NCBI GenBank assembly: GCA_963749115.1
Contig: CAVVLP010000017.1
Coordinates: forward strand, 62,001 to 126,000
DNA from: SZUA-36 sp963749115
Lineage (GTDB): Bacteria > Pseudomonadota > Gammaproteobacteria > Xanthomonadales > SZUA-36
DNA length: 64,000 nucleotides
Direction of reading: 5' to 3'
Both the position numbers and the translations under genes were made by a program. This document shows, piece by piece, positions 52,487-62,890 of the stretch; position 1 is the stretch's first letter, and every line of letters starts with the position of its first letter. The notes beneath the pieces were generated by a model. That model was not told the origin of the DNA, did no database searches, and saw only the letters and a program-made list of their open reading frames with translations.

Positions 52487-54676
52487 TTAGGACAATTTTC
52501 CTGTTTTTTCCTTTGATAATCGTGAATTATTGACGAGTAAAGCCAGTGCCGCCTTCACGCGTTTTTGGGTCAACGGTAATTCGAAAAAACGTACTCCAAC
52601 AGCGTCAAACACCGCATTGGCGATGACAGCACCCATGTTTATGATAGCGGGTTCGCCACCGCCATGAGGTTCAGGGTCATCCGAGTCAATCAGGATCGTC
52701 TCAATCTTTGGCTGTGTCGAGAATAGCGGTAATTCATAGTTGTAAAAATTCAGATCAAGAATCTCACCGCCGCGGAACCGTTGCGCTTCCGTCAGTGCGT
52801 AGCCCAGGCCCATGGCAATACAACCCTCCATCTGAAGTGTGGCGCCTTGCGGATTTACGACCTGGCCCATGTCCTGGGCGCAGACCACACGTTTGACCTT
52901 TATCTGCCCGCTCTTACGGTCGACCTCCACCTCGGCCATACTGGCCACGACGGTATCAGCGTCGATACCACAAGCCACACCCACACCACGACCACTTGGT
53001 CCGGCCGAGGGGTTCCAGCCAAACCTGTCAGCCGCCGCTTTCAGAACACCCAGGTACTTCGGGTGACTGCAGTTCTTAAGACGGAACTCCAGCGGGTCGA
53101 TACCGGCCTTCACAGCCATGATATCGATATGCTGTTCACGCGCGAAGACATTGCTGCTCGCCCCTGGCGCACGCCATGCGCCGGTTGCAAAGGGATGCGT
53201 TCCAGGCGGGGCGTTCCAGCCCCGGCTGTGCGCCACCGTCCGGTGATGGGGGATGTCGTAATGTTGCTCGCTACCGCGTGCACCGGCGAAGTAAACACGA
53301 TAATCCCAGAACGCCGGTTTACCGTCCCGGGTCAGGCCTGAGCGAATCTTGACAATGGATGCCGGCCGGTACTGGTCCCAGAAGAATTCATCTTCACGGG
53401 TCCAAAAAACCTGTACCGGCTTGCCGACGATCCTGGACAGACGTGCCGCTTGAACACCCTGGGGCGTGCTGCCTTTACCGCCAAAACCACCGCCTACAAA
53501 TGGCGTCATGACCCTTACCTTATCTTCGGACAGCCCCAGCTCCGAAACCAGTTGGCGTTTAAGACCAAATGGACTCTGAGTAGATGCCCAAACTGTCATT
53601 TTCCCGTCTTCCCAGTTCGCCAGCGCGGCATGTGGCTCCATCGGGGCGTGGGCAACATAGGCATCCTGGTAGGTATGCTCAATGACATCAACTGCCAGGC
53701 GTTCACCTTCAGCCAGGTCACCACCATCAGCAATAGGAACACCATCAGGTGCCATACTCATCAAGTGTTCGTGAATATTCTCTTCGGTCAGCATGGATCC
53801 GGGTACGCTATAGTCTGGTTTAAGCGTTAACAGTGCACGATCGGCGATATGCCGTTTTTCGTGCAGTACCGCCACCAGGTCACCATCCTGAATCACGCGA
53901 ACACCCTCAATGGCTTCAGCCGCCGAGGTATCGAGCCCTTTGAGTTTTGCATCGTGTGATGAAGGGCGCAGGAGACGTGCAATCAACATACCCGGTAAGC
54001 GGATATCCGCCGTGAACTGAGCCTTACCGGTGACCTTATCGACAGAATCACGACGCTTTAACGACTGACCCATGACCTTGTACTTCGATGCAGGTTTAAC
54101 CGGTACTGGTGATTTCATGTCATCGGCGATGGCCTGACCTTTGGTTAAATCCGCGTAGGTGATTTTGTTGGACTCATCAGAGTGGTCAAATACCACACCG
54201 TCTCTGACCTCCAGTCGATGGAGCGGCACCGACAACTTTTCGCTGGCAAGACCAAGAAGAATGCCACGCGCCTGTGCCCCGGCTGCCCGCAATTCTGGAC
54301 CGAACACCCGCGTTGTTAACGAACCCCAGGTGCCCTGGTCAAACGGGCAGCGGTCTGTATCGCCCATGACCATGTCAATCATTTCAACTGCAACATCCAG
54401 TTCATCCGCCAGCATCTGTGGCAGGGATGTGACGATACCCTGCCCCATCTCTATCTTGCCGGTGAAACAGGTCACCCGTCCATCATCGCCAATGCGCAAA
54501 TAGGCATTAAAACCTTCACCACCCGATGCTGATACAGCGTGGGACTCCTCGGCCAGGGAAAAGCGCGGCGCGGTCGTGAACAAAACGACAACACCACCAC
54601 CTACGCTTTTCAGAAAACTACGGCGATTAAAGACAGCGGAGGATTTCATTTCTTTTTTCGAATCATTCTTGAACAT
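52487..54676 (-). CDS. Molybdopterin-binding oxidoreductase large subunit (IorB/XDH family)
   Basis: A 729-residue protein starting with a Tat signal (NRRSFLKSVGGGVVVLF), so it is probably exported folded. It shows xanthine dehydrogenase-family motifs: EMGQGIVTSLPQMLADEL, TPFVGGGFGGKGSTPQGVQA for the cofactor site, TGAWRAPGASSNVFAREQHI, and the C-terminal HGGGEPAIINMGAVIANAV with the catalytic glutamate. Similar isoquinoline 1-oxidoreductase beta subunits hydroxylate N-heterocycles or oxidise aldehydes. The [2Fe-2S] partner is the next gene upstream. The cytochrome electron acceptor is not in view. Confidence 0.9.
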   Translation of the reverse strand: MFKNDSKKEMKSSAVFNRRSFLKSVGGGVVVLFTTAPRFSLAEESHAVSASGGEGFNAYLRIGDDGRVTCFTGKIEMGQGIVTSLPQMLADELDVAVEMIDMVMGDTDRCPFDQGTWGSLTTRVFGPELRAAGAQARGILLGLASEKLSVPLHRLEVRDGVVFDHSDESNKITYADLTKGQAIADDMKSPVPVKPASKYKVMGQSLKRRDSVDKVTGKAQFTADIRLPGMLIARLLRPSSHDAKLKGLDTSAAEAIEGVRVIQDGDLVAVLHEKRHIADRALLTLKPDYSVPGSMLTEENIHEHLMSMAPDGVPIADGGDLAEGERLAVDVIEHTYQDAYVAHAPMEPHAALANWEDGKMTVWASTQSPFGLKRQLVSELGLSEDKVRVMTPFVGGGFGGKGSTPQGVQAARLSRIVGKPVQVFWTREDEFFWDQYRPASIVKIRSGLTRDGKPAFWDYRVYFAGARGSEQHYDIPHHRTVAHSRGWNAPPGTHPFATGAWRAPGASSNVFAREQHIDIMAVKAGIDPLEFRLKNCSHPKYLGVLKAAADRFGWNPSAGPSGRGVGVACGIDADTVVASMAEVEVDRKSGQIKVKRVVCAQDMGQVVNPQGATLQMEGCIAMGLGYALTEAQRFRGGEILDLNFYNYELPLFSTQPKIETILIDSDDPEPHGGGEPAIINMGAVIANAVFDAVGVRFFELPLTQKRVKAALALLVNNSRLSKEKTGKLS

Positions 54677-54688
54677 GATTTCCTCCGC

Positions 54689-55159
54689 TCAGGTCTTTGA
54701 GTTAAGCGCCACGGAGCGCACCGCTTTCACAATACGTTTGTGAGCACCACAGCGGCACAAATTATCATCGAGACCATCGATGATATCTGCCTCACTGGCC
54801 TGTGGATTCTCAGTGAGCAGACTGACAGCTGTTAAGACCATACCGGGCGTACAGTAACCGCACTGCAGGGCATCATGTTCGACAAAAGCCTGTTGAACCG
54901 GATGTAATACCTCACCCTCCGCCAGGCCTTCGATGGTCGTGAGTTTTTTGTCTGCAATGGATTGGACGGTCAGCATACAGGCGCGTTGGGCAGTTCCATC
55001 AACCAGCACTGTACAAGTACCACACAGACCCACACCGCAGCCGTACTTGGTGCCGGACAACTCCATGTCGCCACGCAAGAACCACAGCAAATTCTGATCC
55101 GTTTCGATAGCCAGTTTCACTGGCTTGCCATTGAGTGTGAATTGCACCATCTTATTCAT
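54689..55159 (-). CDS. [2Fe-2S] subunit of the molybdenum oxidoreductase (IorA-like)
   Basis: A 156-residue ferredoxin-like electron-transfer subunit. The first cluster is ligated by the cysteines in KYGCGVGLCGTCTVLV and QRAC; the second by CGYCTPGM and LCRCGAHKRI. All eight cysteines are present. It starts at 55159 and its stop precedes the large-subunit ATG by 12 bases, a typical two-gene operon. There is no Tat signal, so it would travel with the large subunit. Confidence 0.92.
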   Translation of the reverse strand: MNKMVQFTLNGKPVKLAIETDQNLLWFLRGDMELSGTKYGCGVGLCGTCTVLVDGTAQRACMLTVQSIADKKLTTIEGLAEGEVLHPVQQAFVEHDALQCGYCTPGMVLTAVSLLTENPQASEADIIDGLDDNLCRCGAHKRIVKAVRSVALNSKT

Positions 55160-55297
55160 GACGACCTCTTTGATTTACCTTTCGACATGTTCAAATGTTA
55201 CCGTCGTTCTTTTGACGGGATAAGCCCTCTAATTCCAGAGAGTTCCGGAGGGTGTAATTGATTGTATATAACAACGCTGTCATCTCGTCAACCGGAG

Positions 55298-55741
55298 CTA
55301 TTTGGTACCTGGCAGACAATCAAACTCCAGTGTAATCTGACGCCGGTAGATTTGCCCCGGCTTCAAAAGCGTACTGCGGAACCCGTCCATGTTGGGTGCA
55401 TTGGGCACGTCCTGGAACTCAAGACAAAGACCCGCCGAACCACCATGCAGACAGTGCCCGGTGTTTTGCTCGTTGCATACCAGTTGAATTGATCGCCCCC
55501 GCAGCTGCGCAACACCCGAATCAATCCGGCCAGCGTAGCGCCCCACCGTTGCGCCCAGGTAAGCCTTGTCCCGAAGATATTCTTCATCAGCAGGATAACT
55601 CAACAGCACATCAACAAACTTGTCACCCACCGGCACCCGGATTGATTTAAGCGCGGCACCATAATTCAGCAGCTCAACTTCAAGGCCGTTTTGTATTGTA
55701 AGCGTTGTATTTTCAGGCTTTTGGCTGGTCTGCTCTGGCAT
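55298..55741 (-). pseudogene. Aldose 1-epimerase with internal in-frame deletion
   Basis: The 147 codons join the N-terminus of galactose mutarotase (LTIQNGLEVELLNYGAALKS, AYLGATVGRYAGRIDSGVAQ, GHCLHGGSAG) to its C-terminus (GLCLEFQDVPNAPNMDGF, LKPGQIYRRQITLEF). Normal members are about 330-380 residues, so roughly 200 are missing between HGGSA and GLCLEFQ, in frame. The missing part contains the catalytic histidine and much of the active site, so the product should be inactive. It is divergent from a sugar transporter, consistent with a former sugar-utilisation locus. Confidence 0.8.
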
Positions 55742-55758
55742 TTTTTTATGCTTTGATA

Positions 55759-55772
55759 TGAAAGCGTTTACA
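55759..55772. promoter_or_regulatory. LacI/GalR-family operator
   Basis: TGAAAGCGTTTACA matches the LacI-type consensus TGNAANCGNTTNCA at every fixed position. It lies 18 bases upstream of the GalM remnant start and about 150 bases upstream of the sugar transporter, so it could control either. No LacI gene lies in the window. Confidence 0.7.
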
Positions 55773-55923
55773 ACTTATCATATCATCCAATGGCTTGAAA
55801 ACAGACTCAAAATAATTAGGATCACAGGCAACTCAAAAAGCATTCAGCAAAGCAAAAACTCCGTGCTGAAACGTCCCGGACCGAAAGGGTATGCCGACCC
55901 GGCTAACAGGAGTGAGAAAAAGA

Positions 55924-57339
55924 ATGAACGATAAAGACACACTGTATGCAAATACAAATTTCGGCCTGGTCATACTGATCAGTTGCGTTGCCACCATTGG
56001 GGGATTCCTGTTTGGCTACGATAGCGGTGTGATTAACGGCACTGTTACCGGACTGCAGGCTGCATTCAATTCTGACAGCATGGGCACCGGTTTCAACGTT
56101 GCATCAATGCTCCTGGGTTGTGCGGCTGGCGCATTTTTCGCGGGTCGACTTGCAGACCGTTGGGGCCGTCGAACCTTACTTATTCTATCTGCCATATTTT
56201 TTATCATCAGCGCGTGGGGCTCGGGTATCTCCGGGTCATCGATCGAGTTTATTTTTTACCGTGTGATTGGTGGGCTCGCGGTGGGTGCCGCCAGTGTGAT
56301 GGCACCCGCCTATATCAGCGAGATCGCCCCGGCAGAGTACCGAGGCCGCCTGATTACCATTCAGCAGATCGCCATCATTTTTGGGCTGTTCAGTTCATTT
56401 GTAAGCAACTACCTGCTGGCAGATATTGCCGGTTCATCGACATCCGAATTCTGGTTGGGCTATCAGACCTGGCGCTGGATGTTCTGGATGGAATTGATAC
56501 CGGCAGTCACGTTCCTGCTGGCGTTAACACTGATACCCGAGAGCCCACGCTACCTGGTTGTATCGGGTCAAATTGAGAAGGCCAAAGCGGTACTTTCTCG
56601 CTTATATGGCGCCGAAGCCGCAGCTATTAAGGTTGAAGAAATTGACGCTTCACTAGCCGCTGACCACCATAAACCGAAATTAAGCGACCTGCTTGAGGGT
56701 CCGGGTGGAAAAATACGCAAAATCGCCTGGATCGGTATTGGACTTGCGGCATTTCAACAGCTTGTTGGCATCAACGTCGTATTTTATTACGGCGCTGTAT
56801 TATGGCAGGCCGTCGGGTTCTCCGAAGGTGACTCCCTGCTGATCAACGTTATTTCCGGTGCCCTAAGCATTGCGGCCTGTGTGGTCGCCCTGAGCATTAT
56901 CGACAAAGTTGGCCGCAAACCCATGGTTTTTTGGGGCTCAATTGGCATGGCTGTTACATTGTCATTGATGGCCTTTGCATTCTCAACCGCCACGGAAGTG
57001 AATGGTGAACTAAGCTTGTCCGACAACATGGGCATACTTGCCCTGATCGCGGCCAACGCGTACGTGATGATTTTCAATGGCAGTTGGGGTCCCGTCATGT
57101 GGGTGATGCTGGGTGAAATGTTCCCGAACCAGATACGCGGTTCCGGACTTGCCGTTGCCGGCCTTTCACAATGGATTACCAACTTCGCGATTACGATGAC
57201 ATTCCCGATTTTCCTTGCCTCTATCGGTTTATTGGGAGCTTATGGTATCTACGCAGTATTCGCGGTGATCTCGGCTATTTTCGTACATATGATGGTGCAC
57301 GAAACCCGTGGTATCGAACTCGAGGACATGCAGGGATAA
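55924..57339 (+). CDS. Sugar porter family MFS transporter (sugar:H+ symporter type)
   Basis: A 471-residue, 12-TM transporter. The ATG at 55924 is chosen over one at 55891 because an AGGAG lies upstream and the longer extension lacks similarity. Family motifs: GGFLFGYDSGVINGT in TM1, GRLADRWGRRTLL after TM2, RVIGGLAVGAASVMAPAYIS, the EIAPAEYRGRL motif, PESPRYLVVSGQ, and QQLVGINVVFYYGA in TM7. These fit glucose/xylose/galactose:H+ symporters. A LacI-type operator lies upstream. No gene follows in the same transcript. Confidence 0.93.
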   Translation: MNDKDTLYANTNFGLVILISCVATIGGFLFGYDSGVINGTVTGLQAAFNSDSMGTGFNVASMLLGCAAGAFFAGRLADRWGRRTLLILSAIFFIISAWGSGISGSSIEFIFYRVIGGLAVGAASVMAPAYISEIAPAEYRGRLITIQQIAIIFGLFSSFVSNYLLADIAGSSTSEFWLGYQTWRWMFWMELIPAVTFLLALTLIPESPRYLVVSGQIEKAKAVLSRLYGAEAAAIKVEEIDASLAADHHKPKLSDLLEGPGGKIRKIAWIGIGLAAFQQLVGINVVFYYGAVLWQAVGFSEGDSLLINVISGALSIAACVVALSIIDKVGRKPMVFWGSIGMAVTLSLMAFAFSTATEVNGELSLSDNMGILALIAANAYVMIFNGSWGPVMWVMLGEMFPNQIRGSGLAVAGLSQWITNFAITMTFPIFLASIGLLGAYGIYAVFAVISAIFVHMMVHETRGIELEDMQG

Positions 57340-57400
57340 CCCCGGCAGCAGGCGGCCGTAAAATCTGGCCAGCCTGGCAAGGGGTATTCAATCGTTGCGG

Positions 57401-59559
57401 CTATTCGAAACTATTCTTAAACATGGGAATTTCGGCCATGATGCAGTTCAGGTTGGCGCTATCGGTGACTGGACCGACGCTCGTACCTGTTAGTGACGAT
57501 TCACCGTTGGCGCTTGCGGTGTTGGTGAAAGTAGTCACGGAATTGCAAACTTGTACCTGGTTAAGCTGTGTAATATCACTACTGTCCAAAGTCACCGTAG
57601 CTGCCGGCTGCCAGGCCGCCGACCCCATAGTTATTGATACCGAGCGCGGTATCACTGAGTGATACATTGACCAGGTTCACCGAACCAGTGTTGTTCAGGA
57701 TGACACGGTATTGCGCCCCGCTGGGGAAATCGACCGTGGGTGCACTGCCGGCAGTATCGGCCGCGAACCAGGTGGTGCCGCCGTTTACACTGATCTGCTT
57801 GCTGATGGTCAGGGATGGAGGTGCCACACAATTCAGATTAGCATCATCGGTAACCGGGCCGAAGGCTTCACCATCGCTGGCCGACTCACCCGATACGCTC
57901 GCGGTGTTACTGAAGGTGGTTGCCGAGTTACAGACCTGGGTCTGGCCCAACTGCGCAATATCACCACTATCCAGGACTGCCGTGGCGCCGATTGCCAGGT
58001 TGCCAATCAGGTAATTATTAATACCGAGCGCCGGGTCGCTGACAGTAACATTGACCATGTCTACCGTACCGTTATTGTTCACGCTCAGTCGGTACTCCGC
58101 GCCGCTGGGATAATCGACCGTCGGTGCACTGCGGGGCGGTATCGGCATCGAACCAGTTGCTGCCGCCGTCCACGCTGATTTCCTTCTGGATGGTCAAAGA
58201 CGGTGTCTCGCTCAGATCTTCAAACGGCGCGATACAACTTGGGCTGTTTGCTGCCAGACGGCCTTCGAGCAGGGTCTGCACGATGGGGTGAAAATCAGCG
58301 GTGCTGCCACAGCCACCAAGCAGGTGACAATAACTCATCGTGGTGCCGCTGCCCGCGACTGGACAGGAAGCGGACTCCGCTGAAACAGCCGTTAGAGGCC
58401 TCAAAGTTTGTGCATTCGTCCACAAAACCGCCTGAATTGTTGGACAGACAGTGGGTATGTGGCGAACCCATGTTGTGGCCCAATTCATGGCCGATGATAT
58501 TTCGAGGCGGCCGATGCCGACCAGCCGGTGCCGATGGCGTTGTAGCTGTAACTGCCCGAGGTTTGGCCGTTGTAGTGACTGCCGTTCCTGCAATACTGAT
58601 TGATCCAGGCGATACCGGAAAAACTCCCGGAGCCGATGCTACGGCCACTGAGCATGGCGGCAAAATCCCGCACGATGCTGCCCTGGTTCACGCGCCAGTA
58701 CTCGCCGAATTCGTGTCAGGGCCGCGACACGGTCACTGCCATCGAGGCTATATGGATCCGGGCCGATACGCAGGAACACGTCACCGATCAGCAGGCGTGT
58801 GTTGACATCCCGTTCGTACATGACATTCATGGACAGGAACAGGTCTTCGATCCAGGTGGTTGCAGTGGCGGTGTTATTACCTTTACCCGCCATCCATTCC
58901 GTATCCGTATCCACGGCAATGTCGGCTTGCCAGGTGATCGCGGGACTGCCATATGCGACGCTCTGGCTGGGTAGCATGTCATCATCAAGGAAAGCGACAG
59001 CATCGAGTGGTTGTTCATCCAACTCGGTACCGCAGGTAATGGTTCCATCTTCGGGGGAGTCTAACTGGCACGAAATTAACCGCTGCGTCCAGGTTTCCGT
59101 CGATTTCGACCTCACCGCCGCCCTTAATTGCGTAGCCCGACACGGCGCCGGTATCCGGATTCACGGCCAGGCCCACCGTGGTAGTTGTGTTCGTGGCAAG
59201 GAAGAAATGCCGTCAGTGTTGGGTCAATACGGGAAGTGCCAAGATCACTGACGACCAGTATCCGTGCATCACGTGCGTAGACGTTGATACGTTCGAATTC
59301 CAGCGGTTCCTTCTCGTTTTCGGTGAAACTGTCGATGCTTGGCAACTTGAGTACCGTGCCCGGCCGGGCACGCTATCAGTCCACTTATCTCGTTGCCATG
59401 GAATACCACAGCGCCTGGCTCGATGGTGCGGCGCTCGGGTTGGTCAACTTGCTGGAAAAAGTCAGGCTGCTTCGGCTTGCGTTGAAGGTCAAATTCCTCC
59501 TGTGCAAATAAGCCGCTGCTGAAAAAAAATACGATCGCGAAAAATGAAATCCGTTTCAT
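57401..59559 (-). pseudogene. Secreted reprolysin-like metallopeptidase with DUF11-type repeats, many frameshifts
   Basis: At least eight frame changes are needed to read it through. In order: MKRISFFAIVFFFSSGLFAQ signal; GTVLKLPSIDSFTENEKEPL; then NVYARDARILVVSDLGTSRI; a domain with EVEIDGNLDAAVNFVPVR; MNVMYERDVNTRLLIGDVFL; the zinc motif HELGHNMGSPHTH (HExxHxxGxxH); VAGSGTTMSYCHLLGG with the Met-turn; then three DUF11-like repeats (SLTIQKEISVDGGSNWF, ISKQISVNGGTTWF, NNTGSVNLVNVSLSD) and a final NLNCIMAEIPMFKNSFE. Coding content is otherwise well preserved, so indels dominate over substitutions. Either a recent pseudogene or poorly resolved sequence. Confidence 0.75.
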
Positions 59560-59735
59560 TAGAATCACCCTTTTAATTAAAAACCCCGATGTAATCCTAC
59601 GGGGGACGACTCCCCTAGCCGTCCATGCTCCTATTTAACCTGTTACTCAGTGTTCAAGTCAATGTTTTATCGAAAGAATATTAAAAATAGGTACGGATCC
59701 AGAGTAAACTGCCGCTTCACATGCCCGTGACTCAT

Positions 59736-59880
59736 TTACCAATTATTGTGCAAAGGTACAACCACCCGAATGCCATGTTCGGCTGCCATTGCCAGGGCGC
59801 CATGTCCATGGACTTGAAGACCTCTTCATTGAACACGCCGGGCGCTTTGACCCAGGTGATGAAATCTTTTGGAAAGTTAC
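59736..59880 (-). pseudogene. Remnant of a GH5-like (mannanase-type) glycosidase
   Basis: In two frames the minus strand gives FITWVKAPGVFNEEVFKSMD followed by ALAMAAEHGIRVVVPLHNNW, then TAA. The combination VFKSMDxALAMAAEHGIRVVVP resembles the alpha/beta junction before the substrate strand of GH5 mannan endo-mannosidases. Only about 45 residues remain, with a frameshift between the blocks. It lies just upstream of the GH3 gene on the opposite strand. Confidence 0.4.
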
Positions 59881-60095
59881 TGTTGCATCGGTAATGGAGC
59901 AGGCTCGAAAGTCGGGTTGCACATTGACATGGATTTCATCGGGGTCTCAACCAATCAAAACTTCATAGTTATGCAGGTCGCGACGTGGAGCCGCCATGGA
60001 CAAACAGCCTGTTCCATATAAGCCAGTCTAAAGTATACTCTTTGGAAATAGTCATCATTCTGTACCCCACCAGGTTAAATACCCTAGAAATTAAA

Positions 60096-62648
60096 ATGAT
60101 TGAAGCTGTTAAATTAATGTGCGTTGCACTAGCCATCAGCCTGCTCACAGTGGCCTGCCAGCCCGAAACTCGAAACCAGTCATCCGAGGTATCCATGAAA
60201 CAGGAATCTACTCCTGCCATACAAGTCGAGGCGGCCACAAAACTGATTAACCCGGACAACTGGCCACTGCAGCAAGCCATGATGGAAAGGGATGCCGCAA
60301 TGGAAAAACGCATTGTTGACCTGATGGCAAAAATGACACTGGAGGAAAAGGTCGGACAATTGATACAGCCGGATATCAATGACGTAACACCCGAACAGGT
60401 TCGCCAATTCAACCTGGGCTCAATCCTCAACGGCGGCGGATCTGCGCCGGATAAAAACCTGCGTAATACACCCGATTCATGGCTGGCGTTGGCCGATAAG
60501 TTCTGGGAAGCCTCAACAGACATCTCCGATGGCGGTGTTGGTATTCCGGTGATCTGGGGAACCGACGCTGTTCATGGTCACAACAATATCGTTGGCGCAA
60601 CCTTGTTTCCACATAACATAGGATTGGGTGCCGCCAATGATCCTGACCTGATGTATGAGATCGGAAGGGTTACGGCACTGGAGATACTAACCACCGGACT
60701 GGACTGGACCTTCGCGCCCACCATTGCGGTGGTGCGAAATGACCGCTGGGGACGTACTTACGAAGGTTATTCGGAAGATCCCCGGATTGTAGCCGCGTAT
60801 GCTCCGCGGTTTGTCGAGGGGCTCCAGGGCAGATTTGGTACCGATGAGTTTCTGAATGAAGACCGCGTCATTGCCACGGCCAAACACTTCGTTGGTGATG
60901 GTGGCACCAAAAATGGAAAGGACCAGGGTGACAATCAGTCGACTGAAGAGGAATTACGCGATATTCACGCTGCCGGCTACCCGCCTGCCATCGCGGCAGG
61001 TGCGCAGACCGTCATGGCTTCCTACAATAGTTTTCATGGCGAAAAAATGCATGGCATGAAGTCAATGCTCACAGATGTACTGGTCGGTCGCATGGGCTTT
61101 GATGGCTTCGTTGTCGGCGACTGGAATGGCCATGGCCAGGTCAAAGGTTGCAACAATAAGTCCTGTCCAGAATCGTTCAATGCCGGACTGGATATGTTCA
61201 TGGTGCCTAAGGATTGGAAAGCGCTTTACCTCAATACCATTGAGCAGGTGAAATCTGGCATCATTTCACAACAACGCCTGGATCAGGCGGTTGCACGAAT
61301 TCTGCGGGTGAAGATGCGTGCCGGTATCTTTGATTCGCCCAAGCCGTCTGATCGAAAGCATGCGGGTAACTGGGAACTGCTGGCAGCGCCCGGGCACAGG
61401 GCGATAGCGCGCGAAGCCGTGCGTAAATCACTGGTGCTATTGAAAAATGAAAACGCGCTTTTGCCCCTGTCCGCCAATGCCAATGTGCTGGTGGCAGGTG
61501 AGGCGGCCAACAATATTGGCAAACAAAGCGGTGGCTGGTCACTGTCCTGGCAGGGAACCGGTAATACCAACGAAGACTTCCCAAATGCGACATCCATTTT
61601 TGGTGGCATACAGGAAGCACTTGAAAGCAACGGCGGTAGCGCCGTGTTCAGTGAAAATGGTGACTTCACGATCAGGCCGGATGTCGCGATCGTCGTGTTC
61701 GGGGAGGATCCATACGCTGAAGGCGTAGGTGATCGTGCAAACGTCGACTATGCCCCTGACGATGGTTTGGAACTTCTGAGAAAGTTCAAAGCAGCAGGCA
61801 TTCCAACCGTCAGTGTTTTCATTTCCGGCAGGCCGCTGTGGGTTAACCCGGAGTTGAACGTGTCCGATGCATTTGTTGCCGCCTGGTTGCCCGGTTCGGA
61901 AGGTGGTGGAATTGCCGACGTATTGATCACCGGTACCGATCACAAACCCCGTTTTGATTTCACCGGAAGGCTCTCTTTCTCCTGGCCTGCCACTGCCGCA
62001 CAGGCTGAGGTCAATATCGGCGATGACGACTACCATCCGTTGTTTGCCTATGGCTATGGATTGAGCTATGCGCAGAGCGTCTCGGTGGCAAGGCTTTCAG
62101 AAGAGCCTGGCCTTTCCGGTATGGACGTAGACAACAGCGTTGAACTTGTCGCACGCGGAAAAACGACCGGTGCCTGGCGCTTGAACTTAAGGGATGCAGA
62201 CGGCGGAACCGACATCGCGGATATTCGCGGTACAAGTCCCGCGGGCCAGCTCGAAGTGGTACCGGCAGACAATCAAATTCAGGAAGACACTTTCATTGCA
62301 AGCTGGAACGGGGCAGCCAGCCTGGTCATCGAAGGACCGGCTGCAAACTTCCAACAGCAGGTCGATGAAGACCAGGTACTTGAGATTATCTACAGGGTCA
62401 TATCGGCCAATGTAAGCAGAGCAAGCCTGGCGATGGGCCAGGGAGCGTTTGATGTGACGGCCAGGTTAAATGCGGAAGCCACAACAGGTTGGCAAACCTC
62501 ACGCACAAGGCTTTCCTGCTTTGTTGAAAAGGGAGCGCAGATGGACTCGATAACCGAGCCTTTGATTGTTGCAGCAGAAGGTCTATTGAAGCTGCAAATT
62601 GCATCAGTAAAACTGACCACATTTGACGGTGTGGCCAACTGCGATTGA
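60096..62648 (+). CDS. GH3 beta-glucosidase, predicted lipoprotein
   Basis: The ATG at 60096 gives a lipoprotein signal with lipobox LLTVACQP, placing it in the outer membrane or periplasm. The 850-residue protein has the GH3 N-terminal barrel (IPVIWGTDAVHGHNNIVGAT; RTYEGYSEDPRIVA; ATAKHFVGDGGTKNGKDQGD) with the nucleophile Asp in FVVGDWNGHGQV near residue 341. The alpha/beta sandwich follows (VLLKNENALLPLSANANVLV), then a C-terminal beta-domain. Features fit exo-1,3/1,4-beta-glucanases. It is monocistronic, and complements the GH30 enzyme. Confidence 0.92.
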   Translation: MIEAVKLMCVALAISLLTVACQPETRNQSSEVSMKQESTPAIQVEAATKLINPDNWPLQQAMMERDAAMEKRIVDLMAKMTLEEKVGQLIQPDINDVTPEQVRQFNLGSILNGGGSAPDKNLRNTPDSWLALADKFWEASTDISDGGVGIPVIWGTDAVHGHNNIVGATLFPHNIGLGAANDPDLMYEIGRVTALEILTTGLDWTFAPTIAVVRNDRWGRTYEGYSEDPRIVAAYAPRFVEGLQGRFGTDEFLNEDRVIATAKHFVGDGGTKNGKDQGDNQSTEEELRDIHAAGYPPAIAAGAQTVMASYNSFHGEKMHGMKSMLTDVLVGRMGFDGFVVGDWNGHGQVKGCNNKSCPESFNAGLDMFMVPKDWKALYLNTIEQVKSGIISQQRLDQAVARILRVKMRAGIFDSPKPSDRKHAGNWELLAAPGHRAIAREAVRKSLVLLKNENALLPLSANANVLVAGEAANNIGKQSGGWSLSWQGTGNTNEDFPNATSIFGGIQEALESNGGSAVFSENGDFTIRPDVAIVVFGEDPYAEGVGDRANVDYAPDDGLELLRKFKAAGIPTVSVFISGRPLWVNPELNVSDAFVAAWLPGSEGGGIADVLITGTDHKPRFDFTGRLSFSWPATAAQAEVNIGDDDYHPLFAYGYGLSYAQSVSVARLSEEPGLSGMDVDNSVELVARGKTTGAWRLNLRDADGGTDIADIRGTSPAGQLEVVPADNQIQEDTFIASWNGAASLVIEGPAANFQQQVDEDQVLEIIYRVISANVSRASLAMGQGAFDVTARLNAEATTGWQTSRTRLSCFVEKGAQMDSITEPLIVAAEGLLKLQIASVKLTTFDGVANCD

Positions 62649-62849
62649 TCAGCCAGGCTTGATTCTCAAGCCATTGAATCCGTCAGTGCCGCTGAAGCCG
62701 GTGACGTTTCAGAAAGCACCCCCGCGCCTTGGACTTCTACCCTTGTACCAGGTGCGATAAGCGGACCATTCTCCTTGCTGTGACCACTAGGTTGCGAACG
62801 TGTTTTCTTATTTAAATGTTAATATTACTTTACATTATGTATACTATTA

Positions 62850-62864
62850 TGTACTATATGTACA
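62850..62864. promoter_or_regulatory. TGTAC-N5-GTACA palindrome upstream of the membrane/XRE pair
   Basis: TGTACTATATGTACA has 5-bp perfect arms. It lies 26 bases upstream of the membrane gene start and just downstream of a TATACT hexamer at 62840-62845 that could be a -10 element. A natural operator for the XRE protein encoded downstream. Confidence 0.5.
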
Positions 62865-62890
62865 ACATAACTAACATGTAAGGTGTAAAT

